From the NCBI GenBank assembly GCA_016291135.1, contig JAEFAE010000009.1:1-64000 (forward strand): a stretch of DNA of 64,000 bases, read 5' to 3'. This DNA is from Bacteroidales bacterium (lineage in GTDB: Bacteria; Bacteroidota; Bacteroidia; Bacteroidales; F082). Of the stretch, positions 16,933 to 24,832 are shown piece by piece. How positions within the stretch are numbered: position 1 is the first letter of the stretch; every line of letters begins with the position of its first letter. The position numbers and the translations under genes were made by a program. The notes under the pieces are model-generated. The model made no database searches, was not told the DNA's origin, and saw only the letters and a list, made by a program, of their open reading frames with translations.

Positions 16933-17817
16933 TCAATTTCTATTGTCTTTTCCCCACATCAGCTTGTTGCGGATGGTGCTGAAGAAATCGTTGCCTTCCA
17001 TCCTGACCGTATGGATGCAGAAGTCGGCCTTGCGGACCACCAGCTCCACCGAGGTGTCCAGGGCGCTCACCCTAGAGTCCATGCTGAACACGAACTTTTT
17101 CTCGCGGCCTTCGACGTGGATACGGACGACGCTGTCGTCAGGAATAACGATGGGACGTACCGTTAAATTGTGTGCCGCGATGGGGGTGATGACGAAACTC
17201 CTCGAATCGGGGGTGAGGATGGGGCCGCCGGCACTCAACGAGTAGGCCGTGGAGCCTGTGGGTGTGGCCATGAGGATGCCATCGCCCCAATAGGTGTTGA
17301 GGAACACATCGTTGACGAAGACCTTGATGGCCAGCAGCGAGTGCTCGGGGTTGCGTATGATGTTGATCTCGTTGAGGGCGTAGTTGACGGCGTCGTGAAA
17401 GACCCCTTGGGGAGCCACCAGCTCCAGCAACGTGCGTGCCTCGGTGGTGTAATGCCCTTGCAGGATCTCCTCCACCGCCTTGCCGATCTCGTCTTTCGCC
17501 ACGCTGGAGATGAAGCCCAGCCTCCCCATGTTGATGCCCAGCACCGGGATCCCTGAGTCGCCGATGAGCGGGACCGCGTCGAGGATGGTACCGTCGCCAC
17601 CGATGGAGAACAAGAGGTCGGCATGTCCTTTCAGCGAGGCGGGATCGGCAAAAAGGCGGCAAGCCAGTCCCACGGGGAAGCAATCCGCCACCCTTTCATG
17701 GAAAGGCTGATAGACAAGCACTTCCGCTTGACGGTCCAACAATTCGGAGAGCAGGCGCCGCATATAGGGCTTGTTCTCGTCCGACAGGTTTCTTCCAAAA
17801 ATGGCGATGCGATTCAT
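16933..17817 (-). CDS. nadK: NAD kinase
   Basis: The protein has 294 residues. It phosphorylates NAD to NADP in the cytosol. The family hallmarks are present: FSIGGDGTILD (GGDGT) near residues 66-76, GINMGRLGFIS, the NE motif in ALNEINI, and GDGILMATPTGSTAYSLSAGGP. ATG 17817 (MNRIAIFGRN) is preferred to a TTG two codons upstream. It follows the ACT-domain gene by ten bases on the same strand. Confidence 0.96.
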   Translation of the reverse strand: MNRIAIFGRNLSDENKPYMRRLLSELLDRQAEVLVYQPFHERVADCFPVGLACRLFADPASLKGHADLLFSIGGDGTILDAVPLIGDSGIPVLGINMGRLGFISSVAKDEIGKAVEEILQGHYTTEARTLLELVAPQGVFHDAVNYALNEINIIRNPEHSLLAIKVFVNDVFLNTYWGDGILMATPTGSTAYSLSAGGPILTPDSRSFVITPIAAHNLTVRPIVIPDDSVVRIHVEGREKKFVFSMDSRVSALDTSVELVVRKADFCIHTVRMEGNDFFSTIRNKLMWGKDNRN

Positions 17818-17827
17818 AGACAATCGG

Positions 17828-18166
17828 TTATACGTTCAAATATCTCATCAGCAGCGAATAACGGTCGCGAAGGTCGTTGTCTTCGTCGGGGGTGCTGAAG
17901 GTGTTGACCACATTATAGTTATAGCGATAGAAGCTCTGCAGGATGGCGCCGCAGTCCGCCTTGTTCACGAGGATCGTGACCATGATCCGGCCTGGGTCTT
18001 CCTCGATGGGATCCACGGTAAGGGCCAGGATCTTGGCATCGTCTTCCTCCACGATGCGCGCAATCTCGGAGAGGCTATAGTCGTAGGCCCCCATCTCCAG
18101 CTGGATGACGCAAGACTGCTCCACCTCCAACTTCTTCATCATCAATTCTTTAATCGTCAGTTCCAT
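17828..18166 (-). CDS. Stand-alone ACT-like domain protein
   Basis: The protein has 112 residues. The core VIQLEMGAYDYSLSEIARIVEEDD, RIMVTILVNK and AILQSFYRYNYNVVNTF resembles the C-terminal ACT-like domain of the CBS-domain proteins that precede nadK in many Bacteroidales. The N-terminal CBS pair expected in that family is absent, and rsgA occupies the upstream DNA with a 17-base overlap. The short N-terminus (MELTIKELMMKKLEVEQSC) looks intact, so this appears to be a reduced protein and not a frameshifted one. A regulatory ligand-binding role is likely; the ligand is unknown. Confidence 0.7.
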   Translation of the reverse strand: MELTIKELMMKKLEVEQSCVIQLEMGAYDYSLSEIARIVEEDDAKILALTVDPIEEDPGRIMVTILVNKADCGAILQSFYRYNYNVVNTFSTPDEDNDLRDRYSLLMRYLNV

Positions 18167-19082
18167 AGCTCCAATCTTCGTTGTTGTACATTCTCAGATA
18201 GTTGGCATAACGCCATTCGGCGATGGCATGGTCTTCCACCGCCTGCTTGACGGCACAGCCCGGCTCGTGCGTATGCGTGCAGTTGGCGAAGCGGCATTGG
18301 CTCATCAAGCTGCGCATCTCAGGAAAACGCTGGGCCAAGGTCTCGGTCTCCATGTCGTAGAGCGCGAACTCCCGGATGCCCGGGGTATCGACAATCCAAG
18401 CTCCGAACGACAGGCGGTGCATCTCGGCGAAAGTGGTCGTGTGCTTCCCTTTGTTATGCACGTCGGAGATCGCCCCGATGCGCACGTTGAGACTCGGATC
18501 GAGCGCGTTGACTAGGGCCGACTTGCCCACACCCGAGTGTCCGGCAAACAGGCAGATCTTGCCCTGCATCAGGTCCTGGAGCCGGTCGAGCCCCTCCCCT
18601 GTCTTGGCCGACACCGCAAAAGAGGTGTAACCCAAGCCGTTGTAACAGGCCATCAGGGTTTCGGCATCCTGCTGTTCCGCTTCGCCGTAGAGGTCGCATT
18701 TGTTGAAGACCAAGGCAGCCGGGATGTGGTAGGCCTCGGCGGTCACCAGAAAACGGTCAATGAATCCCGTGGAGGTGCGCGGCAGGGCCACGGTGGCCAC
18801 CACGATGGCCAAATCGACATTGGAAGCGATGATATGGGAGGCCTTGCTCAGGTTGACCGACTTTCGGACGATGACATTGTTGCGCGGATCGATCTGCTTG
18901 ATGACGCCCGTCGCCTTGCCGGGTTCTTGTTCAAAGACCACGTTGTCGCCCACGGCCACCGGGTTGGTGGAACGCAGCCCGTCGAGGCGGATCTTGCCCC
19001 GCAGACGGCACTCCCATTGGCGTCCTTCTGCATCGAGGACGATGTACCAGCTTCCCGTTGACTTGATGACTTTGCCGTGCAT
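18150..19082 (-). CDS. rsgA: Ribosome small-subunit GTPase RsgA
   Basis: The protein has 310 residues. An N-terminal OB fold (residues 1-70) is followed by the circularly permuted GTPase: NKCD (G4) first, then GHSGVGKSALVNAL (G1) and DTPGIREF (G3). The C-terminal zinc site is CRFANCTHTHEPGC. RsgA checks late 30S subunit assembly. The ATG lies five bases after a -7 box, so the transcript is probably leaderless. The 3' end overlaps the ACT-domain gene. Confidence 0.96.
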   Translation of the reverse strand: MHGKVIKSTGSWYIVLDAEGRQWECRLRGKIRLDGLRSTNPVAVGDNVVFEQEPGKATGVIKQIDPRNNVIVRKSVNLSKASHIIASNVDLAIVVATVALPRTSTGFIDRFLVTAEAYHIPAALVFNKCDLYGEAEQQDAETLMACYNGLGYTSFAVSAKTGEGLDRLQDLMQGKICLFAGHSGVGKSALVNALDPSLNVRIGAISDVHNKGKHTTTFAEMHRLSFGAWIVDTPGIREFALYDMETETLAQRFPEMRSLMSQCRFANCTHTHEPGCAVKQAVEDHAIAEWRYANYLRMYNNEDWSYGTDD

Positions 19083-19087
19083 GGCGG

Positions 19088-19095
19088 CAAAGTTA
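19088..19095 (-). promoter_or_regulatory. -7 box of rsgA, adjacent to the start codon
   Basis: TAACTTTG on the minus strand is separated from the rsgA ATG by only five bases (ccgcc), which places transcription initiation at or next to the start codon. Confidence 0.65.
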
Positions 19096-19175
19096 CTATT
19101 TTTTTCGTTCTTACCCCATAGATGAAAAAGAATGAAAAATCACTGCAATCGATTGCGGGTAATAAAATTATTACC

Positions 19176-19183
19176 TATCTTTG
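19176..19183 (+). promoter_or_regulatory. -7 box of the DUF4160 gene
   Basis: TATCTTTG lies 16 bases upstream of the ATG at 19200, implying a leader of roughly ten bases. Confidence 0.6.
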
Positions 19184-19199
19184 CATCAAAAAAGAAACC

Positions 19200-19439
19200 A
19201 TGCCGACCATATTCATCATTTTTGGATTCAGATTCCAATTCTATTCCAATGACCATACGCCCATTCACGTTCACATCGTGAAAGGGACTTCAAGGGCCAA
19301 ATACAACTTGTTTCCCATTGAGCTCATCATCAACCAGGGGTTCAAACCATCGGAATTAAAGATGATTGAGTCCATTATTGAGGAAAACGTAGAAACCATC
19401 TCTGAACACTGGAACACCTATTTCAACAACAACCTTTAA
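19200..19439 (+). CDS. DUF4160 small protein (possible toxin-antitoxin partner)
   Basis: The protein has 79 residues. MPTIFIIFGFRFQFYSNDH followed by PIHVHIVKG carries the HxPxHxH-type motif of DUF4160. The helix PSELKMIESIIEENVETISEHW closes the domain. ATG 19200 is preferred over an upstream in-frame start because the -7 box lies between them. It precedes a DUF2442-like gene by 15 bases. DUF4160 and DUF2442 genes are commonly paired, which has led to suggestions of a toxin-antitoxin type system; activity is not shown. Confidence 0.8.
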   Translation: MPTIFIIFGFRFQFYSNDHTPIHVHIVKGTSRAKYNLFPIELIINQGFKPSELKMIESIIEENVETISEHWNTYFNNNL

Positions 19440-19454
19440 CAAACGAGATACAAA

Positions 19455-19853
19455 ATGAACATCGAGAAAATCTGGCTCACTGATTCCGCCATCTGGATCA
19501 GGAACGACAAGGGGGAAGAGGCCTGCGAAGCATTTGCCGACTATCCCAGGCTCAGAAATGCCACACAGGAACAACGTCGTCATTATGCAAGTGACGACTT
19601 CGGCATCCACTGGGAGGCCCTGGACGAAGACTTGAGTTTTGAGGGATTCTTTTCCAAGCCCGAGCCGACAGCGCTCTACAAACTTTTCATGGCCCATCCC
19701 GAATTGAACGTTTCGGCATTGGCCCGACGCATGGGCATCTCACAGAGCTTGATGGCCCAATACATCAGCGGAAAGAAAAATCCCAGCGAAAGTCGACTGC
19801 ATTTGATTTACGAGACCATCCGAGAAGTGGGCAAAGAACTGATTGCAGTTTAA
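19455..19853 (+). CDS. DUF2442-type protein with C-terminal HTH domain
   Basis: The protein has 132 residues. Residues 1-60 (IWLTDSAIWIRNDKGEE, FADYPRLRNATQEQRRHY, FGIHWEALDEDLS) resemble DUF2442. Residues 80-130 form an XRE-like helix-turn-helix (LNVSALARRMGISQSLMAQYISGKK). The fusion would suit an antitoxin that also represses its own promoter. It is in the same transcript as the DUF4160 gene, and dprA follows 27 bases later. Confidence 0.8.
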   Translation: MNIEKIWLTDSAIWIRNDKGEEACEAFADYPRLRNATQEQRRHYASDDFGIHWEALDEDLSFEGFFSKPEPTALYKLFMAHPELNVSALARRMGISQSLMAQYISGKKNPSESRLHLIYETIREVGKELIAV

Positions 19854-19879
19854 GCGCCAAAGAACAACAAAATGAAAAC

Positions 19880-20980
19880 ATGAAACAAGAACGCATCTAT
19901 CAGATCGCCGTCACGCTGATCCCGGGCATCGGCGACGTCATCGGCAAGCGCTTCATCGCCTATTGTGGCGGTGTCGAGGCAATATTCAAAGAGACCCGGT
20001 CCTCATTGGAAAAGATCAAAGGCTTGAGGGAGCCTACCATCGAGGCCCTCTGCCATCCCAAGCCCCTCTTTGAACGGGCGGAACAAGAGATCGCCTTCCT
20101 CGATAAGAACGGCATCCAGCCCCTCTTTTACCAAGACCCGGACTATCCCCGGAGGCTGTTGCAGTGCGACGACGGCCCGATGATGCTTTACTACAAGGGC
20201 AACGCCAACCTCAACGCCGAGCGCGTGGTAGCCGTGGTGGGTACCCGTAACGCCACCGAATACGGACGATCCCGCTGCCAGCAGCTGGTGCAAAACCTGA
20301 CGACAGACCAGGTGCTGGTCGTCAGCGGGTTGGCCTACGGGATAGACGCCGCCGCCCATCGGGCGGCGGTGAGAGCCGGTCTCCCCACTGTGGGCGTCCT
20401 CGGCAACGGATTGCCACAGGTGTATCCCGCCGCCAACCGGGGCCTGGCCGCCGAGATGCTCCACCACGGCGGCCTGCTCACCGAGTTTCCCAGCGGCGAA
20501 TCACCCGCCAAGGACCACTTCCCGCGGCGCAATCGCATCATCGCCGGCATGGCCGATGCCGTCATCGTCGTGGAGTCGGCATTGAAAGGGGGTTCCTTGA
20601 TCACTGCCGACATCGCCAACTCTTACAGCCGCGACGTATTCGCCTTCCCCGGCCGGGTGAACGACCTCTACAGCCAGGGCTGTAACTACCTGATTCGCAC
20701 CTGCCGGGCCCATCTCATCGAGAGCGTCGCCGACCTACGCTATGTGATGCGATGGGAGCAGCCCCATCCCGAGGAGCGGCAGACGACCCTCTTCAGGGAA
20801 TACACCCCCGACGAAAAGAAGATCATGGATTGCTTTGGGGGCCAATCCGTTGTCAGCCTCGACGACCTCATCGTCAATACAGGCCTTTCCACCACCCTAC
20901 TAGCGAGTTTGTTGCTCAACCTAGAGTTCGACGGCATCGTGAGGGCGCTACCCGGGAAAAGGTATCAGCGAAATGGGTAG
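19880..20980 (+). CDS. dprA: DNA-processing protein DprA
   Basis: The protein has 366 residues. An N-terminal helix-hairpin-helix/SAM-like part (LIPGIGDVIGKRFIAYCGG) precedes the Rossmann-type domain: VVGTRNATEYGR, VVSGLAYGIDAAAHRAA, FPRRNRIIAGMADAVIVVES and GGSLITADIANSYSRDVFAF. A C-terminal winged helix (residues 300-362) is present. DprA loads RecA on incoming single strands during transformation. It is downstream of the DUF4160/DUF2442 pair and may share the transcript. Confidence 0.95.
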   Translation: MKQERIYQIAVTLIPGIGDVIGKRFIAYCGGVEAIFKETRSSLEKIKGLREPTIEALCHPKPLFERAEQEIAFLDKNGIQPLFYQDPDYPRRLLQCDDGPMMLYYKGNANLNAERVVAVVGTRNATEYGRSRCQQLVQNLTTDQVLVVSGLAYGIDAAAHRAAVRAGLPTVGVLGNGLPQVYPAANRGLAAEMLHHGGLLTEFPSGESPAKDHFPRRNRIIAGMADAVIVVESALKGGSLITADIANSYSRDVFAFPGRVNDLYSQGCNYLIRTCRAHLIESVADLRYVMRWEQPHPEERQTTLFREYTPDEKKIMDCFGGQSVVSLDDLIVNTGLSTTLLASLLLNLEFDGIVRALPGKRYQRNG

Positions 20981-21053
20981 TCACATCGTATGATAGCGAC
21001 CCACTCGGTGATGCCCCGTTTCTCGCTGGAGAAGCACACACCGATCCTGATTC

Positions 21054-21803
21054 CTAAAAACTCACTTGGAACGACAAACCAAAAGCAGGCGATGAGTTGC
21101 CTGGCAATTCAATATACGAAACATACGGGGTAACGCCATAACTAACGGTTGACTTTAGTTCCATGATGTCTCGATAGTACATGTTTTTGATTTTCGCCAT
21201 TCTGACAGCGTCAACGATATTCCAAATACCGATTGTCAATGAAAATGCAGACATTGCTGCCGCGAAGACAACTTTTGGAGTATTGGGACGTTGAGAAGCT
21301 TGTGCGACAGCGTTTATAGTCGTCAACGACACAATCACATCGGCGCCAAAGAACGCCAAACCACGTCCCCACTCGTCACAAATACATTGGCCGAGACCCG
21401 GAATAAAAAAAGACATCACGCCAGCAAGCGATGGGTTGTATGTATCGCCGAGCTGACGAGTGTAGTTGCGAGGATCATAAAGGGAGCAATACTTCTTGTA
21501 TTCCATTCCTTCGGTAACCATAGCTTGGGGGGTTGGTTCGCATGTATCCTTTTGAGGCATGGTGTCATCAGCAAACAACTCGTTTTTGCCATTTTGGTAA
21601 CGAATGATCCGGACTTCCGATCTATCCAAGACATAGGTCGGCCCCTCCATGTTTTCGAAATCCAGATACTTGATTTCAGTGCTGCTGATTTCGAGTACTT
21701 TTGCCTTGATGTCTTTGCCGTCTCTGGTGGTGATGACGTCTTGCGCAGTCGAAAGGCCTGCTAAAACAAAAAACAAGAAGCCTAAAATGCAATACCTTTT
21801 CAT
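21054..21803 (-). CDS. Secreted/membrane protein of unknown function
   Basis: The protein has 249 residues. The signal peptide MKRYCILGFLFFVLAGLSTAQ precedes a short beta domain (ITTRDGKDIKAKVLEISSTE, VRIIRYQNGK) of a kind common in Bacteroidetes secreted proteins. Residues 125-200 contain two hydrophobic helices (LAGVMSFFIPGLGQCICDEW, VVFAAAMSAFSLTIGIWNIV), the first with a P-G-L-G-Q motif like TM2-type proteins. ATG 21803 was chosen over a GTG two codons upstream. It is convergent with dprA and has no evident partner. Confidence 0.65.
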   Translation of the reverse strand: MKRYCILGFLFFVLAGLSTAQDVITTRDGKDIKAKVLEISSTEIKYLDFENMEGPTYVLDRSEVRIIRYQNGKNELFADDTMPQKDTCEPTPQAMVTEGMEYKKYCSLYDPRNYTRQLGDTYNPSLAGVMSFFIPGLGQCICDEWGRGLAFFGADVIVSLTTINAVAQASQRPNTPKVVFAAAMSAFSLTIGIWNIVDAVRMAKIKNMYYRDIMELKSTVSYGVTPYVSYIELPGNSSPAFGLSFQVSF

Positions 21804-21944
21804 AATCACAGCCCTAATTCCGTGTCGGGCGCATCTTCTTAATGGGTTTGAATAGTTGCATTTACGTTTGGGATGGGGTGGCTAAGTTACGAAAATTATC
21901 GTTAGTATAGCGGAAATCCTGGATAATTGCAGAGCCATTCGTTA

Positions 21945-23732
21945 TTAATCCAACTTCAACACGGCAAGGAAGGCAGACTGTGGCACCTCGACGTTGCCGA
22001 TCTGGCGCATGCGCTTTTTGCCGGCCTTCTGCTTCTCGAGGAGCTTGCGCTTACGGGAGACGTCGCCGCCATAACACTTGGCGGTTACATCCTTGCGGAC
22101 CTGACGCACGGTCTCGCGGGCGATGATCTTGGCCCCGATGGCGGCCTGGATGGCGATGTCGAACTGATGGCGGGGAATGAGCTCCTTGAGCTTCTCGCAC
22201 ATCCGCCGACCGAAGTCGTAGGCGTGACCGCGGTGGATCAAGGTGGAGAGGGCATCCACCGACTCGCCATTAAGCATGATGTCGAGCTTCACCAAGTCGG
22301 CGTCCTGATAGCCAGCGATATGGTAGTCGAACGAGGCATAGCCCTTGGAGATGGACTTGAGCTTGTCGTAGAAGTCGAAGACGATCTCGCTCAGCGGCAT
22401 CTGGAAGGTCAGCTCCACCCGGTCGGTGGAGAGATAGACCTGGTTCTTGAGCACGCCGCGGCGGTCGATGCAGAGGGTCATGATGGGCCCCGTGAACTCG
22501 TTCTTGGAGATGATCTGGGCGATGATATAGGGCTCTTCGATATGGTCGATCTTGGTGACCTCGGGCAGGCCGCTGGGGTTGTGCACCTCGATCATCTCGC
22601 CGTCGGTCTTGAAACACTTGAACGAGACGTTGGGCACGGTGGTGATCACATCCATGTCGAACTCGCGGTCGAGACGCTCCTGGACGATCTCCATGTGCAA
22701 CAGGCCGAGGAAGCCGCAACGGAAGCCGAAGCCCAAGGCGGCAGAGGATTCGGGCTCCCACACCAGCGAAGCATCGTTGAGCTGGAGCTTTTCGAGAGAG
22801 GCACGCAGCTCCTCATAGTCGTCGGCATCCACCGGGTAGATACCCGCAAAGAGCATGGGCTTGACGTTCTCGAAGCCCGCCACCGGCTGGTCACAGGGAC
22901 GTTCCACATGAGTGATGGTGTCGCCCACCTTGACCTCCTTGGAGGTCTTGATGCCCGAGATGATGTAGCCCACGTTGCCGGCCGACAGCTCCTTCACGGG
23001 GACCTGATGGAGCTGGAGCACGCCGATCTCGTCGGCGTTGTATTCCTTGCCGGTGGCGAAGAACTTGACGAGGTCGTTGGTGCGCATGGTGCCGTTCACG
23101 ACACGGAAATAGGCGATGATGCCGCGGTACGAGTTGAACACCGAGTCGAAGATGAGGGCTTGCAACGGCGCCTCAGGGTCCCCCTTCGGCGCCGGGATCT
23201 TCTCCACGATGGCGTCGAGGATGGCAGGTACCCCCTCGCCGGTGCGGGCGCTCACCTTCAGGATCTCCGAGGGGTCGCAGCCCAGCATATCGACAATCTG
23301 GTCCTCCACCACATCTACCATGGCACTGTCCATGTCGATCTTGTTCATCACGGGGATGATCTCCAGGTCGTGCTCCAAGGCCATGTAGAGGTTGGAAATG
23401 GTCTGGGCCTGGATGCCCTGGGTAGCGTCCACCACAAGGAGGGCACCCTCGCAGGCAGCGATGGAACGCGAAACCTCGTACGAGAAGTCCACGTGGCCAG
23501 GAGTGTCGATGAGATTCAAGGTATAGACCTCCCCCTGGTACTCGTATTTCATTTGGATGGCGTGGCTCTTGATGGTGATGCCACGCTCCCGTTCCAGATC
23601 CATGTCGTCGAGGACCTGGTCCACCAGCTCTTTCTCGCTGACGGTCTTGGTGAGTTCAAGGAGACGGTCGGCCAAGGTCGATTTGCCGTGGTCGATATGG
23701 GCGATGATGCAGAAATTCCGGATGTTCTTCAT
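21945..23732 (-). CDS. lepA: Elongation factor 4 (LepA)
   Basis: The protein has 595 residues. The GTPase motifs [16 protein letters not shown] (G1), DTPGHVDF (G3) and NKIDM (G4) are followed by the EF-G-like domains and the LepA-specific C-terminus ([20 protein letters not shown]). LepA remodels stalled ribosomes. The start is the ATG at 23732 (MKNIRNFC), which fits the family; a TTG three codons upstream lies inside the promoter. The -7 box at 23739-23746 is six bases from the ATG, so the mRNA is probably leaderless. Confidence 0.97.
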   Translation of the reverse strand: MKNIRNFCIIAHIDHGKSTLADRLLELTKTVSEKELVDQVLDDMDLERERGITIKSHAIQMKYEYQGEVYTLNLIDTPGHVDFSYEVSRSIAACEGALLVVDATQGIQAQTISNLYMALEHDLEIIPVMNKIDMDSAMVDVVEDQIVDMLGCDPSEILKVSARTGEGVPAILDAIVEKIPAPKGDPEAPLQALIFDSVFNSYRGIIAYFRVVNGTMRTNDLVKFFATGKEYNADEIGVLQLHQVPVKELSAGNVGYIISGIKTSKEVKVGDTITHVERPCDQPVAGFENVKPMLFAGIYPVDADDYEELRASLEKLQLNDASLVWEPESSAALGFGFRCGFLGLLHMEIVQERLDREFDMDVITTVPNVSFKCFKTDGEMIEVHNPSGLPEVTKIDHIEEPYIIAQIISKNEFTGPIMTLCIDRRGVLKNQVYLSTDRVELTFQMPLSEIVFDFYDKLKSISKGYASFDYHIAGYQDADLVKLDIMLNGESVDALSTLIHRGHAYDFGRRMCEKLKELIPRHQFDIAIQAAIGAKIIARETVRQVRKDVTAKCYGGDVSRKRKLLEKQKAGKKRMRQIGNVEVPQSAFLAVLKLD

Positions 23733-23738
23733 GGGGCG

Positions 23739-23746
23739 CAAAGATA
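23739..23746 (-). promoter_or_regulatory. -7 box of lepA, adjacent to the start codon
   Basis: TATCTTTG on the minus strand is followed after six bases (cgcccc) by the lepA ATG, so transcription would begin at or within a base or two of the start codon. Confidence 0.65.
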
Positions 23747-23756
23747 CGAAAATATC

Positions 23757-24785
23757 TTAATGCAGCACACCGTAAATCTCGGCGTCAGCGATCTTTCGGA
23801 TGACGCCGTCATTATTCAGCAAGAAGATGCCCGAGCCGTCATCGTAGCCGAGATAAACCAGCGAGCCGTCGGGAAGCCAGGTCGGATCGCTGGTATCAAA
23901 GTCTGATCCTAGCAATTCCACCTGCTGCTGGCCGTCGATGCTCGACACGTAGTAATAGCCTATGACACCGTCGCCCAACCCGATATTGTATCCTATCAAC
24001 GCTTTTTTGCCCGTGGGATCCATCGAGGCTTCCACATCAAAATCTTCTTTTCCTATCCCGATGTTAGCGTAATCATCCATGCTGATCTGATCGGTCAGGC
24101 AGGTTCTCAGGCCGCCTCCGACATAATAGATATCGTTGGCGACGTTCTCGAGACGATCGTCCGTCGTGCCGTAAGGAGCATCCGAAGGTCCCCAGCGGTT
24201 GAACCCGCTATTGTCGGGAAGATCCCTGAAACCAACAAATTCATCGTCCTCCATCTCCTCTTCGTAAAGCTTATGGACCGTGACGGTCTTCGAGTCGATG
24301 TCATAGACCGCAAGGTTGTAAACCAATCCGGCGAACCAACGCACATCGCGTTCCAGGGCGACTTGCGTTTCTTCGTAGTTGAGGTACATTTGGGCGAAGC
24401 CATCCATCTCCGTCCTTCCTTCCACCGTCACCTCCCAGTCGGCCAGTTGCTCCGGCAAGGGGTTGGCGGCGTTCAGGTCGAGGCTGCGCAGCAGCAGGTT
24501 GCCGTTTTTGGCCACGCTGTAGTAGAGCACGTTGTTTTTGGAAAGGGCGGTCCTGACGATGCTATCGGTCTCGTTGGCATAGTGGGTGGCTGCATCGGTT
24601 TCGAGATCGTAGAAATAGAGTTGTCCCCCTTCGATATAGAAGAGGTCGAATTGCGCCGCCGGAGTGGCTTCCACCGCTTTTTCAGTATCCTTGGCGGCAT
24701 TGTCCGTCGTATTGGTGTTTTTGGGTCCGCAGCCGGCGATGATCACTGCCAGCGTGATAAGAAGCAAATAGGTGAGCTTTTTCAT
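23757..24785 (-). CDS. Lipoprotein with beta-propeller-like repeats
   Basis: The protein has 342 residues. MKKLTYLLLITLAVIIAGCG gives a lipobox with Cys19, followed by an acidic low-complexity linker. The rest alternates short strands and Asp-rich turns (FDLFYIEGGQLYFYDLETDA, LLGSDFDTSDPTWLPDGSLV, FLLNNDGVIRKIADAEI), as in TolB/WD-like propellers, with DPTWLPDGSLVYLG close to the DPP-like propeller repeat. No catalytic residues are seen. ATG 24785 starts the signal peptide; a -7 box lies at 24815-24822. Confidence 0.75.
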   Translation of the reverse strand: MKKLTYLLLITLAVIIAGCGPKNTNTTDNAAKDTEKAVEATPAAQFDLFYIEGGQLYFYDLETDAATHYANETDSIVRTALSKNNVLYYSVAKNGNLLLRSLDLNAANPLPEQLADWEVTVEGRTEMDGFAQMYLNYEETQVALERDVRWFAGLVYNLAVYDIDSKTVTVHKLYEEEMEDDEFVGFRDLPDNSGFNRWGPSDAPYGTTDDRLENVANDIYYVGGGLRTCLTDQISMDDYANIGIGKEDFDVEASMDPTGKKALIGYNIGLGDGVIGYYYVSSIDGQQQVELLGSDFDTSDPTWLPDGSLVYLGYDDGSGIFLLNNDGVIRKIADAEIYGVLH

Positions 24786-24814
24786 ATTTGTTGAGATTGA
24801 TTGATTCGATAGTG

Positions 24815-24822
24815 CAAAGATA
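24815..24822 (-). promoter_or_regulatory. -7 box of the propeller-like lipoprotein gene
   Basis: TATCTTTG on the minus strand, ending 29 bases upstream of the ATG at 24785, just outside the stop of the PPDK-like gene. Confidence 0.6.
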
Positions 24823-24832
24823 CATTTTTTGT

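Noticed and set aside
21804-21944. Small RNA or riboswitch in the gap upstream of the 21.05-21.80 kb gene
   Set aside because: No stable hairpin, conserved riboswitch core or tRNA-like fold was apparent in these 141 bases.
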